NCBI RefSeq assembly: GCF_002289565.1
Contig: NZ_NTFY01000005.1
Location: 62,001 to 126,000 of the forward strand
DNA length: 64,000 nt
Source: Rhodopirellula sp. SM50
GTDB taxonomy: Bacteria > Planctomycetota > Planctomycetia > Pirellulales > Pirellulaceae
Direction: 5' to 3'
Shown: positions 45,393-54,120 of the stretch, piece by piece
Layout: each line of letters begins with the position of its first letter
Position numbering within the stretch: the stretch's first letter is position 1
Translations under genes and position numbers: made by a program
The notes under the pieces: generated by a model
What the model was told of the DNA's origin: nothing
What the model saw: only the letters and a program-made list of their open reading frames with translations
The model's database searches: none

Positions 45393-46808
45393 CTACCGCG
45401 TCAGCAACACGTTTCGCGGATCATGCCGTCGGGCGATCTCGCGGTAACGCAGCGCGGCGGTTTCCGGCAACAGTGAATTGATCATGCAGTCACAGCTCCA
45501 CTCGAATCCCGCGGTTTTGTTCAATCGCGGAAAGACGTCGAGCGACCATTGAAAGGCTTCGGGCTGTTGGCCGCCGGGAGGGCAGGTGTGCAGCAAGTAA
45601 TTGAATGCTTTGCCCGGGAACGCTTCGTTGACCCAGCAGAGCACTCGCCACAGGAAACTGGACAATTGGTCCAACGAGGTCTCGGTCATCCGGTCAAAGT
45701 GGGGTTGATGTTCCACCGACGTCAATCGAATCATGCCCCCGAAGCGGCTGGCGAACGGGCAGAACGCGACAAACGAATCGGTCCGGTCGATCACCCGACT
45801 TCGCTCGGCCAACTCGGCACGCAACAAATCGCAGGCGAGCGTGCATCCGGTCCGTGCCCGATGGTGCTCGCAGCGAAGCAGCGTGGTACGGACATGGTGT
45901 GGCATCAGGCTGGTCGCGATCAGCTGGCTATGGCTGTGTCGCAGCGACGCGCCGGCTTCGGGACCGCAATTTTTGAACACACTGATGTAGTTGATCCCAC
46001 GGACCTGTCGCCAATGGCGAATCCGGTCGCGGAAAGCGAGCAAGGTCATATAGACCATTGCGGGGTCATACTGCGTGATCGATTCGGCGTGCAGCGAGGA
46101 TTCGACAATCACTTCGTGTCCGCCGACCACATCGGTGATCGGAAACAGATTGTGCCGATCGACGTGGCCGCCTTTCTCGGCATCGCAGGGGCTGACGGCC
46201 GGAAATTTGTTGGGCACGACACGCACGTCCCAGTTGGCTTGTTCGCCCGGAACGACCTCAACGGCCGGTCCGGCAAAGCGGGTCGCCGCGCTATCGAGCG
46301 GCGTAGTTGTCTGGTCGCCCAATTTGGCCGACCAGACGGCTTCCGGCGTGCGGTTTTCGGCGCCGGCACAAAAGGGACAAGCCGCATCGACGTCCGGACG
46401 CTCAAACGTCGAATGCTCGAACGCCGGATGCTCTGCGGCGGTGGCGACAGAGGGCTGCTTGTCAGATTCGTAATCGTTGGGGCGCTGATCGCGTTTGGGC
46501 GCAAAAATCGTCCAGTCGCCGGTCAGCAGGTCGCGCCGCGTGTGGGAAGTCGCGCTGCTGCCCCGATAGGCCGCCGCCTCTTTGCGGCTTTTGGTATCGG
46601 CATCGGAGCGTGCCAAGGAACGCATGACCGATCGCCGCGGCGGTCGTCCCGGCCACATCGCTTCGGTTTCGCCGGCCGACGCCAGTCGCGTGTCGGTATC
46701 GATGGTCCCGGGCTTCGCTTGATATTCTGAGACCGCTTCGCTTACTTGACGGGGCAGAGCTGATTCTGCCGAAACGATTTGCGGTTGTTGCTCAGAATCA
46801 GAAGACAT
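45393..46808 (-). CDS. galT: Galactose-1-phosphate uridylyltransferase family protein (possibly ADP-glucose phosphorylase)
   Basis: 471 residues, start ATG 46808. The family zinc motif CPFCAGAENRTPEAVW and ASLRHSHSQLIATSLMP active site are present. The nucleophile motif is HSHSQ, whereas classical GalT has HPHxQ; the Ser form is remembered from ADP-glucose phosphorylase-like members. The first 130 residues are a low-complexity extension with RRDLLTGDWTIFAPKRDQRP at its end. Linkage to glycogen synthase and the GH57 gene on the same strand supports a role in ADP-glucose or storage-glucan metabolism. Confidence 0.85.
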   Translation of the reverse strand: MSSDSEQQPQIVSAESALPRQVSEAVSEYQAKPGTIDTDTRLASAGETEAMWPGRPPRRSVMRSLARSDADTKSRKEAAAYRGSSATSHTRRDLLTGDWTIFAPKRDQRPNDYESDKQPSVATAAEHPAFEHSTFERPDVDAACPFCAGAENRTPEAVWSAKLGDQTTTPLDSAATRFAGPAVEVVPGEQANWDVRVVPNKFPAVSPCDAEKGGHVDRHNLFPITDVVGGHEVIVESSLHAESITQYDPAMVYMTLLAFRDRIRHWRQVRGINYISVFKNCGPEAGASLRHSHSQLIATSLMPHHVRTTLLRCEHHRARTGCTLACDLLRAELAERSRVIDRTDSFVAFCPFASRFGGMIRLTSVEHQPHFDRMTETSLDQLSSFLWRVLCWVNEAFPGKAFNYLLHTCPPGGQQPEAFQWSLDVFPRLNKTAGFEWSCDCMINSLLPETAALRYREIARRHDPRNVLLTR

Positions 46809-47019
46809 GCGTCGCAGCAGGGTTAGGTTGGGATTGATGAGGATGCCTGAACACGGGTGCTGCCACCATCAGCCTGTCCATCAACCTCTCGTCCGCTTGA
46901 GCCGTCCCAAGTCATCCAGATTGGGAGTGCTGTTCGCGGACCCGACTCGCCTCACTCTACCAATTTCTGAGCAATTTCCAGTCTTGTCTGAGCAAAAAAA
47001 CAAAATCGTTTGCCGGCCC

Positions 47020-48522
47020 TCATTTTGGCACGACAGCCTTGCCCCCCTTAAGGGAAACTGCGTTGTCGTAAAGCTCGACATACTGGGACGCACTCTTCCT
47101 CCAAGACCAGTCCGCGGCCATCGCGCGCTGCACCAAATTATTCCAAATTTTTTGCTCGTGATAACGCAATTTCAGGGCTCGACCGATCGATTCGTCGAGT
47201 CCGCGCGGGGAAACCTCACGCAAGTGGAATCCGGTCGCCGTTTGGTTGGATAACGTTTCGGCAGTCGTGTCGACCACCGTGTCGGCCAGACCGCCCGTTG
47301 CGGTAACAATTGGTATCGTTCCGTAACGCAGGCTATACAGTTGATTGAGCCCACACGGCTCATAGTGACTGGGCATCACAAACAGATCCGCACCGGCTTC
47401 AATCCGGTGCGCCAAAGCGTCGTGAAAGCCGATGTGTGCGGCGACTTGCTGGGGCGCTTGTGCCGCCAATGCCGTCAGTTCCGCTTCGATCTGTTTGTCG
47501 CCGCTGCCGAGGATCATCCATTGCGTCGGCCGGCCTTCTTCAACGTGCTGTCGGATCACCGGCAGGATCAAATCCCAACCTTTTTGTTCGGCCAAACGCC
47601 CCACCAAACCGATCATCGGCACGTCGGCTGATTCTTCGAGTCCGAATTCGAGCTGCAGCGAACGTTTGTTGGCGATTTTGCCCGACGGCCAATTGTTTTG
47701 ATCGTAGTTTGCGCTCAGGTGAACATCGGTCGCCGGATTCCAGACGGTCTCATCGATCCCGTTGGTAATGCCCGTCACACGCCCGCCTTTGGACGCCAGC
47801 ACGCCATCGAGACCGCAGCCGTGCTGGGGCGTGCAGATCTCCATCGCGTAACGGGGACTGACGGTCGTGACGTGGTCGGCGCAGACGATTCCTGTTTTTA
47901 GGAAGTTGAGCTGCCCGTAGTACTCAAACGTCTCATGGGTGAAGTGTTTCCAATCCAAGCCCGTCCACTTGAACGCGTCATGGTGAAACTGACCCTGGTA
48001 GGCCATGTTGTGAATGGTCATCAAGGTCGCGGCCTTTCCGAGCGACCCAAACGCTTTCGGTGATGCCTGGAGCAGGGCGGGGATCAATCCGGATTGCCAG
48101 TCGTTGCAATGCAGCACATCGACGTCCATCTCGATCCGCGAGAGGGCGGCCAGCGCGGCGCGACAGAAGAACGTGAAACGCTCGGCATTGTCCCGATAGT
48201 CCCCCAGCGCGTCTCCATAAAGTGATTCGCGGTCGAAGTACTGGGGCTGGTCGATCAACCACACGGCGACGTCGCTGTCGGGAAGCAGACACCGCAGCAA
48301 CCTCCCCCCCACCAGTTTTCCGGGTGACATCGGGATGGCGAAACTAATATCCGTCGTGTCAATCTTAAGACCGGCCCGGTAAACGCTACGAAAGGCGGGC
48401 AGGATCACAGCACAGCGGTGTCCCAGCGCGGCGACTTCGCGGGGCAGCGTGCCGCAGACATCGGCCAACCCACCCGTTTTTGCCAACGGTACTGCTTCGG
48501 AAGTTACGTAGACAATATTCAA
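47020..48522 (-). CDS. glgA: Glycogen synthase (GT5)
   Basis: Extends glycogen using ADP-glucose. TTG 48522 is preferred as start because it gives MNIVYVTSEAVPLAKTGGLA, the standard N-terminus, with an AGG 9 bp upstream; the longer frame begins at GTG 48558. The KTGGLADVCG substrate loop, HCNDWQSGLIPALL, TIHNMAYQG, TGITNGIDETVWNPATD, IGLVGRLAEQKGWDLI and PSHYEPCGLNQLYSLRYGTI are all intact. Length about 500 residues, normal. The gene is upstream of the GalT-like and GH57 genes on the same strand but 211 bp away from the former, so they may not form one transcript. Confidence 0.94.
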   Translation of the reverse strand: MNIVYVTSEAVPLAKTGGLADVCGTLPREVAALGHRCAVILPAFRSVYRAGLKIDTTDISFAIPMSPGKLVGGRLLRCLLPDSDVAVWLIDQPQYFDRESLYGDALGDYRDNAERFTFFCRAALAALSRIEMDVDVLHCNDWQSGLIPALLQASPKAFGSLGKAATLMTIHNMAYQGQFHHDAFKWTGLDWKHFTHETFEYYGQLNFLKTGIVCADHVTTVSPRYAMEICTPQHGCGLDGVLASKGGRVTGITNGIDETVWNPATDVHLSANYDQNNWPSGKIANKRSLQLEFGLEESADVPMIGLVGRLAEQKGWDLILPVIRQHVEEGRPTQWMILGSGDKQIEAELTALAAQAPQQVAAHIGFHDALAHRIEAGADLFVMPSHYEPCGLNQLYSLRYGTIPIVTATGGLADTVVDTTAETLSNQTATGFHLREVSPRGLDESIGRALKLRYHEQKIWNNLVQRAMAADWSWRKSASQYVELYDNAVSLKGGKAVVPK

Positions 48523-48765
48523 AACTTGGTACCTGAGTCGGAGCCGGACGTCACCCACCGAATGTGGGCCACGGCCGAAGTTAATTCAACGGGCCAAGGA
48601 TTTACAGCGTTCCCACCCACCCGTATGGAATTATTGGTCGCAATTAGCGTTCGAGCGGGAAAGCGCGGGGGGCGAATACGCCAGAATTCCCCCGCATCAG
48701 CTAAACTTTCAGGTAAACAGTTGTAATCTGGTCTTCTCGTCCAAATCAGTAGTTGTGTTGCCTGC

Positions 48766-51700
48766 ATGTCGATCGCACAGAGCGAATTCTGGTCTCGTTT
48801 GGTCCAATCCGGGCTCGCCGATGCGGGGAGTTGCCAACGTTATTCGGCCGCGTTCGAACAGTCGCCGGACAAATCGACCGGCGAGGATGCCAAACCGCTC
48901 GCAGCGTTTCTGGTCCGCAGCGGCGTTCTGACGAAGTTTCAGGCCGGCGAGTTGCTCCAACAGCAGCCCCCCACGCTGCGAGTCGGTTCGTTCGTGATCA
49001 CCAGCGATGCGCCGGTGGCGCCGTTTTCGCACTGGATTCCCGTCCAAACGCCGGTTAGCGAAGACGCCCCCGTCCCGCGTTACGGATTCCTGCTCCGCGT
49101 CCCCCTGGCCAGTCTGGATGAAACGCGCCGCGGTTGGCTGGCGGTGCACAGCGAAATCCAAGCGGAATCGTTGCAGGCGATCGAATTGTCCGGCGGCGCC
49201 CAAGCGGGAAACGCCGAGCAAACGGTCGAGATTTTCTCACCGCTGCCCGACGGCGCACCGCTGTTGAACGTGCTGCAATCCAAGCCACCACTGAGCCCCC
49301 GCAAGACCATCCGCATCGGTGTCGACCTTGCCAACGCACTGGAAACGCTGCACCAACCCCTCGACTCCGGATTGGTGATGGCACACGGGGCCGTGGCCGC
49401 CGACCACGCTTGGGTGACTCCCAAGGGCCACGCGATCTTGCTCCGCGATCCCTCTTCCCCCGCGCGCTCGCCTCGCGCCGATCTTTCCACCAGTTGGATC
49501 GACCGCATCGAACCGGCCGCGCTCTATGCCGCACCCGAACTGGCCGATCCGGCCGCCATGCCGACGCCGGCAGCGGATGTCTATTCGTTGGGATGCTTGC
49601 TGTTCTCGTTGCTGCTGGGACGCCCCGCGTTCTCCGGCGAAGACGATCGAGATCTGTTCGCCGCCCACAATGAAGTGCTTCCACCGGAACTGATCGAGGC
49701 GGTCGAGCAAGGTGCCGCCGGAAACCCGCTGCTGCGTGTGCTCGCCTACGCGATGGCGAAAGACCCCGCCGCCCGATTCGGTTCCGCCGGGGCGATGGCC
49801 GAAGCGCTGGAACGGTCCGGTGAACTGCTCGACAGCCAACCGAAGCCAACCCGCCCACCGAAACCGAAACCACCGAAGACGCCCTCGGCTCCGCCGGTCG
49901 AAGCCCCCTCCGCACCACCGGTCGACGTGGCCTCCGCACCACCGGTCGACGTGGCCTCCGCACCACCGGTCGACGTGGCCTCCGCTCCGCCGGTCGAAGC
50001 GTCCTCGGCTCCGCCGGTCGAAGCGTCCTCCGCTCCGCCGGTCGAAGCAGCGTCAAACGCCGCCCCCGAGCCCGCATCGATTGCTCCCCAGCCGCCGGCG
50101 ATCGAAACCCATCCGCCCCGCGAGCAGCCTACACGCGAGCAGCCGCCACCCGAGCTCGCCCCGGTTGGGCAGGCGACGAGCGAGCAGGCGACGACCAAGC
50201 AGGCGTCCATCACCGCCGCGACGCCGGTAGCCGCTGAGTCGGAGCCTGAACAAGCGGAGCCGCCCGCGCGACGAAAACGGCGCAAACGACGCAAGAACCG
50301 GATTCCGATCCTGGCCGGCACGATGATCGTGCCGCTGTTGATGTTGGGCTTGGCGATCGCGCTTCGTGGACGCGGCCCCGTCGAACCTCCGGCCCGGCCG
50401 CGGCCCAGCCCCTCGATCGTCAACCGCGTTCCCGAAGTCCGTGAGTCACGTCGTGAGGTGCCCAGCGACGAGCCGAAGCTGGTCAATGGCTACGAGATTG
50501 TCGACAGCGATCGCCTGCTTTGGGTGCCACCTTATGCCGCCGATTCTCCACCACCTTCCTTGGAGCTTTTGCCGCCCGGGCCGGCGGTGATCGTTTCGAT
50601 TCCCCTGGCACGCGTCACGGCCAGCGCCGATGCGCAAACGTTGACAACGACCTTCGATGCCGAATGGTCCCCGTTGATCGCAATGGTCGAGCAGCGTGCC
50701 GGAGTGACGCGGGACCAGATCCAGCGCTGTACCGCGGCGTTGTTCCCCGGCAAGCAGGGATGGCCCGAAGTCGCCTTGGCAATCGAGTTGGTCGCACCGA
50801 TCGAGCTGGACACGTTGAGCGAGAAATGGCAAGCCTTGGAATCCCGTACCGACAAGGGCGTGATCCTCTACGCCGGCGAGGATCTGGGTGGGGATGCGTA
50901 CTTCGTCGGCGGCGGGGAAAAAGGAAAACCGCCCGAAGACGGCAAGGCCCAACGGTTCGCCGTCGCGTCGTTGGATCGAATTCGCGAGGTCGCCGAGACC
51001 GAAGGCGCGTCGATCCCCTTGGTCCGCAGCATGCAAACGCTGTGGAATCAAACGAGTGTCGAAAGTGACCTGGTCGCTCTGGTCACACCCAACTTTCTGT
51101 TTGCCGACGGCCGCGAGATGTTGGCATCCTCGTTGCCAGAATTCAGAGCCCCGCTCAAACGATGGCTGATCCCCGATGTCGCCGCGTTCTCCTTGTCGGC
51201 CTCGGCAAAGGATGGTGCGTTGTATCTGGAATTGCGTGAACTGCCCAGCGGCGGCGCGACCGCGGCGACGTTGTTGAAATCGTTCCGCGAAACAACTCAA
51301 ACGTGGCCCGATTGGGCGGACAACTTCATTTTGAATTCGGTCCCCGATCCCTCCTGGCGTCTGCTGGCCACTCGCTTGCCGCTGATGTTGCGGTTCGTCA
51401 ACGAACAGACGCGCAGCACGATTCTTGGTGAAACGGTCGTCGCATCGACCTACTTGCCCACCGATGCCGGAACCCAAGTCGCCCTGGGCACGTTCCTGGC
51501 GATGAACACCGAACCCGGACAAGCAAGCCTGGCCGAGACTCCGACCGCGGACCCGCTGACGGTCGACGAGCTGCTGGACCGGCCGATGTCGATTTCGTTC
51601 CTGCAACTTTCTCTGCAGTTCGCCGTCGATGCCGTCGTCGATGAATTCAAATCATCGCTTCCGGCCGGATCGACGATGCCGGATGTCAGCATCATCGGCG

Positions 51701-51972
51701 CCGATCTGGAGAAAAACGGGATCACTCAGAACCAACAGATCCGCAACTTTCAACGCGATGAAGAACCGCTGCGAAAGGTGTTGACCGACTTGGTCTTGGG
51801 CGCCAATCCCGACAAGACGGCGACGGGGCCGAGCGACGCAAAACAGTCACTCGTTTGGGTCGTGCACCCGAAGGGCAAACCGCCCGAGGAAACCGAGATT
51901 CTGATCACGACCCGTGATGCCGCAATAGACAAGTACGAACTGCCGAAAGAGTTCCAGATCCCCACCCCCTAG
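48766..51972 (+). CDS. Membrane pseudokinase-like protein with Ala-Pro-Pro-Val repeats
   Basis: 1068 residues, start ATG 48766. The first 65 residues (LAAFLVRSGVLTKFQAGELL) match the N-terminal region common in planctomycete Ser/Thr kinases. Residues 70-350 follow the kinase outline, including DVYSLGCLLFSLLLGRPAFS for the helix after the activation loop, but there is no GxGxxG-Val-Lys set, no HRD (the place reads AHGAVAADHAW) and no DFG (LLRDPSS). About residues 374-430 are eight or nine 8-residue APPVE/APPVD repeats. A Pro/Gln-rich spacer and a basic stop-transfer-like segment lead to a membrane helix near 514-536. The 430-residue outer domain is unrecognised. Confidence 0.8.
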   Translation: MSIAQSEFWSRLVQSGLADAGSCQRYSAAFEQSPDKSTGEDAKPLAAFLVRSGVLTKFQAGELLQQQPPTLRVGSFVITSDAPVAPFSHWIPVQTPVSEDAPVPRYGFLLRVPLASLDETRRGWLAVHSEIQAESLQAIELSGGAQAGNAEQTVEIFSPLPDGAPLLNVLQSKPPLSPRKTIRIGVDLANALETLHQPLDSGLVMAHGAVAADHAWVTPKGHAILLRDPSSPARSPRADLSTSWIDRIEPAALYAAPELADPAAMPTPAADVYSLGCLLFSLLLGRPAFSGEDDRDLFAAHNEVLPPELIEAVEQGAAGNPLLRVLAYAMAKDPAARFGSAGAMAEALERSGELLDSQPKPTRPPKPKPPKTPSAPPVEAPSAPPVDVASAPPVDVASAPPVDVASAPPVEASSAPPVEASSAPPVEAASNAAPEPASIAPQPPAIETHPPREQPTREQPPPELAPVGQATSEQATTKQASITAATPVAAESEPEQAEPPARRKRRKRRKNRIPILAGTMIVPLLMLGLAIALRGRGPVEPPARPRPSPSIVNRVPEVRESRREVPSDEPKLVNGYEIVDSDRLLWVPPYAADSPPPSLELLPPGPAVIVSIPLARVTASADAQTLTTTFDAEWSPLIAMVEQRAGVTRDQIQRCTAALFPGKQGWPEVALAIELVAPIELDTLSEKWQALESRTDKGVILYAGEDLGGDAYFVGGGEKGKPPEDGKAQRFAVASLDRIREVAETEGASIPLVRSMQTLWNQTSVESDLVALVTPNFLFADGREMLASSLPEFRAPLKRWLIPDVAAFSLSASAKDGALYLELRELPSGGATAATLLKSFRETTQTWPDWADNFILNSVPDPSWRLLATRLPLMLRFVNEQTRSTILGETVVASTYLPTDAGTQVALGTFLAMNTEPGQASLAETPTADPLTVDELLDRPMSISFLQLSLQFAVDAVVDEFKSSLPAGSTMPDVSIIGADLEKNGITQNQQIRNFQRDEEPLRKVLTDLVLGANPDKTATGPSDAKQSLVWVVHPKGKPPEETEILITTRDAAIDKYELPKEFQIPTP
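49885..50048 (+). repeat. 24-bp tandem repeat within the pseudokinase gene
   Basis: Seven or so 24-bp units of the form GTCGACGTGGCCTCCGCACC or GTCGAAGCGTCCTCCGCTCC, in two sub-types, code for Ala-Pro-Pro-Val-(Asp/Glu)-x-Ala-Ser. Three adjacent units are nearly identical, which suggests recent unequal exchange. Confidence 0.85.
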
Positions 51973-52103
51973 TGCCGCAGAAAAGTGGCGTAAGCTTCCA
52001 GCTTGCGATCCGTGGCTGCATCGCAGCCAGAGTGCTAACGCACTCTGATGGCAAGCAAGATGCTTACCCCACTCTCCATGGCAAGCAAGATGCTTACCCC
52101 ACG
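51973..52103. repeat. Palindromic repeats at convergent gene ends
   Basis: GTGGCGTAAGCTTCCAGCTT at 51985, an AGTGCTAACGCACT hairpin, and two copies of GGCAAGCAAGATGCTTACCC. It lies between the pseudokinase gene and the minus-strand gene at 52107. Confidence 0.6.
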
Positions 52104-52106
52104 TTG

Positions 52107-53750
52107 TTATTCGATCAGATCCAAGAGCGCGTCGACTTTGGCTTCGGCGGGATCGATCAAGGACGCCCGTTGGGCCTGCAAGACGCTGCTTCGCCAATGC
52201 TGTTTGGCGATCTCCGTCGTCGACTCCGCGGCCGCCCCTTGTTGCGGCCGCAGGTGCAGGTCCCAGCCTGCCGTGTCGGGGTTGACGCCGACCACATAGT
52301 CGCCGGGAGTGACCAGTGTCGACTTGCTGCTGCCGTCACCGAGTCCGCGATCAAAATCGATCCGAACCGGTCCGTCCAATCGGTGCTGCATCACCGAACC
52401 GGCTGCGGCGACCTGCGGTTGACCATTGAGCAAGTAATGAAACGCGGCGGGCGATTCACTGGCGTCGAGGGTGACGTCCACCGCGGTCTTTTGACGAAGA
52501 TCCCAGCCGTCCTGATCGACCACCCAGCGATACATGCCGTTGTTGATCGTGTATCGTTTGACGACGCCTTTTCCGTTTTGAAACGCGACGACGAAGGATT
52601 GGTCCAAGGGCACCATCTCGCCCGGTGCCAGCGTGATTTCCAACGCGTCGTCACAGACAAAACTGATCGGTGTCGTGTTGAGCTCTGAGCTGTAGAGCAC
52701 CACGGCGGGAATCCCTTCGGGAAGCTGCATGTCGGTCACGGTACTACCACTCGTTCCCAAGCCGACACCCAACAATCCCGTGATCGCTTCGTCCGGCGCG
52801 TCGCTTTTGGCGGCCGCTTCGGCGATCCGCGTGAACAGGTCGTCGCGGCGTTGCGCCCCCAGCACCCGCGCGATCTCGCTCAGCACGACCATGTTGCGGA
52901 TGTTTTTGGCGCGTTGGGCGATCACTGCGATCTCCTCTCCACTGAGCACAGCGCCGCTGATGCCGGTCAGTTCGCTCCGCAACGCTTCGATCGCTTGCGT
53001 CAGTGTTTTCTGATCGGACTCCGGCGGCAACGCCGCGATTCGATCGGCCGCGTCGGCGGCGTTAAAGATGGACGACCAGGCTTGCCGCGACCCCGCGGCG
53101 GCCAGGGCCGCATCGTGGTTGAGCATCAGGTCGGCGCGCGCCTTTTCGGGATCATTCTTGTTCAATCGATTCTGATAGTCGCGACGCAACGCCTCCAGCG
53201 TGGCATCACCGGCAGATTGGCCGAGGGATCGCATGACGGCCTGATCGATCTGGCCGGCGATTTCAGCCGCTTCGGCACGAATGACCTGACCGGACAAGTG
53301 CGGGCCTGCGGAGACGACGTGGGTCAACGCAATGTCCGTCGGCGACGGATTGGGCGAAACCGACGGTCGCGTCACGATTCGATTTTCCGGCGGATCGACC
53401 GGAGCCGGAGCGTCCGGCGCCGGGGCGACGTCCGATGGCGGCTGAACCTGGTAGGCCCCCGAGGGAACCGATTGCGAATAGGGCTGGGAGCGGATGACTT
53501 GGGGACGTGAAGGACGCGTCGGTGTTCGCCCGCCCCGTCCCGGCAACCTTCCGCCTTTTCCGAATCCTCCGTTCAATCCCTTCTCCAGGATCTGGCCGCC
53601 GGCACGATCCAGGATGACAGGGCCGACGGCCGGCAAGATGACTTTCCCCAACGCTTCGCCGATGATGTCCTGCCCCGAAGAAGCGGACGGAAACGCGGTG
53701 AGTGCCCCAGCGGCGGCCAGAAGACAAAGGGTTTTGTGTCGTCGTTTCAT
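52107..53750 (-). CDS. Secreted protein of unknown function (547 aa)
   Basis: Not recognised. The ATG at 53750 opens a signal peptide (HKTLCLLAAAGALTAFPSAS). A Gly/Arg/Pro-rich stretch follows (GGFGKGGRLPGRGGRTPTRP, then PAPDAPAPVDPP), then about 200 residues of helical sequence rich in Ala (AEAAEIAGQIDQAVMRSLGQ, IFNAADAADRIAALPPESDQ), and a beta-rich C-terminal third (AVVLYSSELNTTPISFVCDD, VVAFQNGKGVVKRYTINNGM, GDYVVGVNPDTAGWDLHLRP). The last third resembles surface or matrix proteins. It lies downstream of the dead ABC exporter and ABC-2 permease on the same strand but 370 bp away, so a link is possible but not shown. Confidence 0.75.
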   Translation of the reverse strand: MKRRHKTLCLLAAAGALTAFPSASSGQDIIGEALGKVILPAVGPVILDRAGGQILEKGLNGGFGKGGRLPGRGGRTPTRPSRPQVIRSQPYSQSVPSGAYQVQPPSDVAPAPDAPAPVDPPENRIVTRPSVSPNPSPTDIALTHVVSAGPHLSGQVIRAEAAEIAGQIDQAVMRSLGQSAGDATLEALRRDYQNRLNKNDPEKARADLMLNHDAALAAAGSRQAWSSIFNAADAADRIAALPPESDQKTLTQAIEALRSELTGISGAVLSGEEIAVIAQRAKNIRNMVVLSEIARVLGAQRRDDLFTRIAEAAAKSDAPDEAITGLLGVGLGTSGSTVTDMQLPEGIPAVVLYSSELNTTPISFVCDDALEITLAPGEMVPLDQSFVVAFQNGKGVVKRYTINNGMYRWVVDQDGWDLRQKTAVDVTLDASESPAAFHYLLNGQPQVAAAGSVMQHRLDGPVRIDFDRGLGDGSSKSTLVTPGDYVVGVNPDTAGWDLHLRPQQGAAAESTTEIAKQHWRSSVLQAQRASLIDPAEAKVDALLDLIE

Positions 53751-53832
53751 GTCATCGCGCCATCGTTGAAGGATTCAGTGGTTCGCAAAGACTAGCTCAA
53801 AAACCAGCGATGCGGGGTCCGCCCGCCTGGGT

Positions 53833-53984
53833 AACGCTGTGAAGCGTTTTTCCCATGTGTTTCTTGAGGTTTCAGCGGCAGGGCGCGAGCCCTCCGGTTC
53901 TCCATCTCTGCCAAAACACCGGAGGGCTCGCGCCCTACCGCTAAAAAATGGTTCGCCCTACCGCCAAAAAATGGTTCACAGCGT
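53833..53984 (+). repeat. Nested-palindrome element, copy 3
   Basis: Starts AACGCTGTGAAGCG and ends GGTTCACAGCGTA, with inner arms CAGCGGCAGGGCGCGAGCC and GGGCTCGCGCCCTACCGCTA. It carries a 22-bp duplication of GGTTCGCCCTACCGCC-AAAA near its end compared with the copies at 13694 and 45203. It lies in the 53751-54120 gap, where no gene is seen. Confidence 0.8.
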
Positions 53985-54120
53985 AGCCGGCCGCAGCCTT
54001 CCATTGTGCCCGATTTCAGATCGCCGGGGGGGGATTAATTTTGCCCCAGACACAACAAGCCCACGGATCGCAGCGCGAACCCGTCGATGGGGAGCAGAAA
54101 AAATCCGTGGGGGTCGCGTT

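Noticed and set aside
49885-50048. CRISPR-like regular repeat
   Set aside because: Units are adjacent with no spacers and keep an open reading frame; it is a coding tandem repeat. No cas genes are present.
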